Shown here in pieces: positions 62,243 through 64,000 of a DNA stretch of 64,000 nucleotides. Made by a program: the position numbers and the translations under genes. The stretch is from Lucinisca nassula (lineage: Eukaryota; Mollusca; Bivalvia; Lucinida; Lucinidae): positions 42,795,124-42,859,123 of the forward strand of contig OY757016.1 in the NCBI GenBank assembly GCA_963580285.1, given 5' to 3'. Each line of letters begins with the position of its first letter. Positions within the stretch are counted from its first letter, which is position 1. The notes under the pieces are model-generated. The model did not search any database. It was not told the origin of the DNA and saw nothing but the letters and a program-made list of their open reading frames with translations.

Positions 62243-62950
62243 ATAGAAGAGAAGGTAATGATTAAGAATCAATACAATTAACCCACAGCTCCAATCATAG
62301 ACGCCAAAGGGAAAGAAGCACAAACATGAGACTACTAGACCCTAATAGTAACATCAATAGCGGAAAGCCAAACGGACAGTTACTTTCCCACAAAATGGCC
62401 AATTGGCTATCCAAAACAAAGTAATATAAGCGATACACACACTCAAAGACAAACCATAACAAAAATAAACCGCGACAAAAGAAACGCCTAGGAATGGTCA
62501 GTGAAACGAATTCCACTTCCGACGCGATTTAGACAAATACTTTGTTCAGTCCGCATGAAGGCCTCCTAACTCATCACTGCAACGTCTTCGTGAACACAAA
62601 CATCAAACAACCAGAAAGCTGAAACAACGGTGAGGACTCGACAGCATGAAACCACTGAAATGCTGGAGCAAAAGAAGACCAACAGCTAGACTCCAATGGG
62701 CCCGACCAGAGATAGAGCATCAGGCACCAACCAACATTACATATGATTAGAAACACTAATTCTCAGTAAGCCTTTACGCTGGAACCGACATAGAAGCTAA
62801 TGCCTGACCCCCCCCCCCCCCAACCACCCCCGGTGTGCAATTAAAGAGGGAAGCGAAGTTGCCAGCCTTCCATGCTTGCAGTCTGTCGTATAACATTTAT
62901 GTTGTACCTTATCTTGTTATATCAAAGAATGATTTTACGAAATTAAAGTC
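62243..62950 (-). mobile_element. PLE tail with coding end
   Basis: From TGATTAAGAATCAATACAAT through the 3' region to remnants of the C-terminal codons (about 62800-62950). It includes a run of 12 C near 62809-62820. Confidence 0.8.
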
Positions 62951-63055
62951 CCATATAACTTGCTGGAAATCATTAGCGTTTGTTTTACTCAGTCCATTCA
63001 AGTGCAAACCTCGAATTATTTTCAGCGCCAGTAGGCTCTGGAATTTAGCGATTAT

Positions 63056-63334
63056 CATTATGAAAACACGCCTATACAAATACATTGTAAACTTAAACGC
63101 CGAAAAAACTAAAATTTTAAGATAAAAAATGTTATATTTATCTTATTTCTGTTCAAAATATAGATTGTGGGTAATCGTTAGAACCGCTTTGTCGAGGCGG
63201 TTCTAACGAGTACACACAATCTATATTTTTGAGCAGAAATAAGAAAAATAATGTATACCCCTGTAAACCCCAGTTTTACTATATAAAAGTGGGGTTGAAG
63301 GGGGTCAGAATTATATAGGCGTATTTTCGTGATG
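63056..63334 (+). mobile_element. hpMITE, full length
   Basis: CATTATGAAAACACGCC...GGCGTATTTTCGTGATG, hairpin AACCGCTTTGTCGAGGCGGTT. Confidence 0.85.
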
Positions 63335-63514
63335 TAGTAGGGATGTAAGGATGTTCATTAGTGTTAAATGGAGACCTTCTGGCAAGCAAAACATATTTGT
63401 CAACTAACTTGGATGAAAAATATTTAGCAAAACTATAATTGTTATGACTTATAATGTACGTATATGCATTCACCATCTTAGCCACATCATTGCTATTGAC
63501 TTATCGAATTTTTA

Positions 63515-63775
63515 TCACTGGCCATTCCAAGGCGGTTCTTCTGTCGAGGTTTATTTTTGTAATGGTTTGTCTTTGGGTGGGTCTATCGCTTATTCATTTT
63601 TGTTTTAGATAGCCAATTGGCAATTTTGTGGGAAAGTAACTGTCCTTTTGGCTTTTGATGTTTCCATTAGGGTCTAGTTATTTAATGTTTGCGAGTTTTT
63701 TTCATTGGTGTCTCTGATGGGAGGTATGTGTTAATTGTATCGATTCCTGATCATTGCCTTCACTTCTATTTTTAT
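63515..63775 (+). mobile_element. PLE tail
   Basis: ATTCCAAGGCGGTTCTTCTG to TCGATTCCTGATCATTGCC and TTCACTTCTATTTT, with a small internal deletion near 63650. Confidence 0.8.
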
Positions 63776-63805
63776 GCATACATTCTAAAGATAAGCTCTA
63801 TTAGG

Positions 63806-64000
63806 CACGTCTGTCTGGTGATCAGGCTGACGAGGGTTCGACACTTGCCAGGGTCAGCAACATTCTTTTGTGGAGATTGATCATGAAATCTTTTCTACGG
63901 TCTTTTTCTCCCTTTCGCTGATTCAATAAGGGCAGATGTCAAATTCTGGCGAAAGAATGAGCACTGTACTGGTTAACCGCTTACGTTTAGTTTAAGCATA
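63806..64000 (+). mobile_element. SINE-B, cut by window end
   Basis: CACGTCTGTCTGGTGATCAG, GAGGGTTCGAC, ACATTCTTTTGTGGAGATTG, TGTACTGGTTAACCGCTTAC. Continues past 64000. Confidence 0.85.

Noticed and set aside
62940..63060. Extra peroxidase or other host exon
   Set aside because: The minus-strand reading abuts PLE coding remnants and shows no peroxidase signature.
63279..63485. Possible exon on the minus strand (KLVDKYVLLARRSPF)
   Set aside because: No family resemblance and the frame continues into an hpMITE; splice sites not convincing.

Overview
The window looks like a metazoan nuclear genome, most likely a bivalve mollusc. The reasons are spliced exons with GT/AG introns, several tRNA-derived SINE families, Penelope-like, CR1-like and Tx1/L1-like retroelements, a GMR1-type Ty3/Gypsy element, and elements ending in a GAGCC-TTC-GGCTC hairpin followed by AGGTGAGCTAAAA, which I associate with bivalves. 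The species assignment is inference. Almost all of the sequence is nested repeat. Host coding sequence is limited to four exons, all on the minus strand.

Host genes. One exon (17447-17618) is the first coding exon of a cytosolic sulfotransferase. Three exons at 50146-50315, 41910-42012 and 34732-34948 encode the C-terminal part of an animal haem peroxidase. Their intron phases match at both joins. The introns are about 8.1 and 7.0 kb and are packed with transposons, so 34.7-50.3 kb and probably everything upstream to 64 kb lies inside this one gene.

Layout. 0-9.8 kb: tandem repeats and four arrays of a 12-mer (GCGTARTAACGC), one of them split by a 2-kb repeat element that itself carries a CR1-like LINE and a Penelope-like element (PLE). 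9.8-15.3 kb: three decayed copies of a DDE transposase with a C-terminal SWIM zinc finger, broken by a PLE, SINEs, MITEs and a hAT-like MITE. 15.3-34.7 kb: the sulfotransferase exon, SINEs, fold-back elements, a twelve-unit 145-bp array and a tandem pair of hammerhead-ribozyme elements. 34.7-50.3 kb: peroxidase introns, with a minisatellite grown from a MITE hairpin, long palindromes, an intact-looking hammerhead motif, an L1-like fragment and many SINEs. 50.3-64 kb: upstream peroxidase intron or intergenic DNA, with a young LTR retrotransposon (gag, protease, integrase, reverse transcriptase, RNase H, in that unusual order), a CTAC-rich satellite and more PLE and SINE copies.

Family names used below. 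hpMITE: about 280 bp, termini CATTACGAAAACACGCC...GGCGTGTTTTCGTGATG, with a central hairpin holding AACCGCCTC/GAGGCGGTT. SINE-A: head GGGCTTGAAGAAATATATGG, about 300 bp. SINE-B: tRNA head with CTCAGTCGG, about 300 bp. SINE-C: tRNA head with GATAGCTCAGTTGG. SINE-D: about 150 bp, tRNA head with GTAGTG and CGCCTTGTAAACC. SINE-E: tRNA head with GTGCAGTGG and an ATT tail. HHR element: repeat carrying CTGATGA...GAAA. FB: fold-back palindrome. GACGCC hairpin: short repeat around AGACGCCGC..GCGGCGTCT.

All identities come from reading the sequence and from knowledge of the families. No database search was run.
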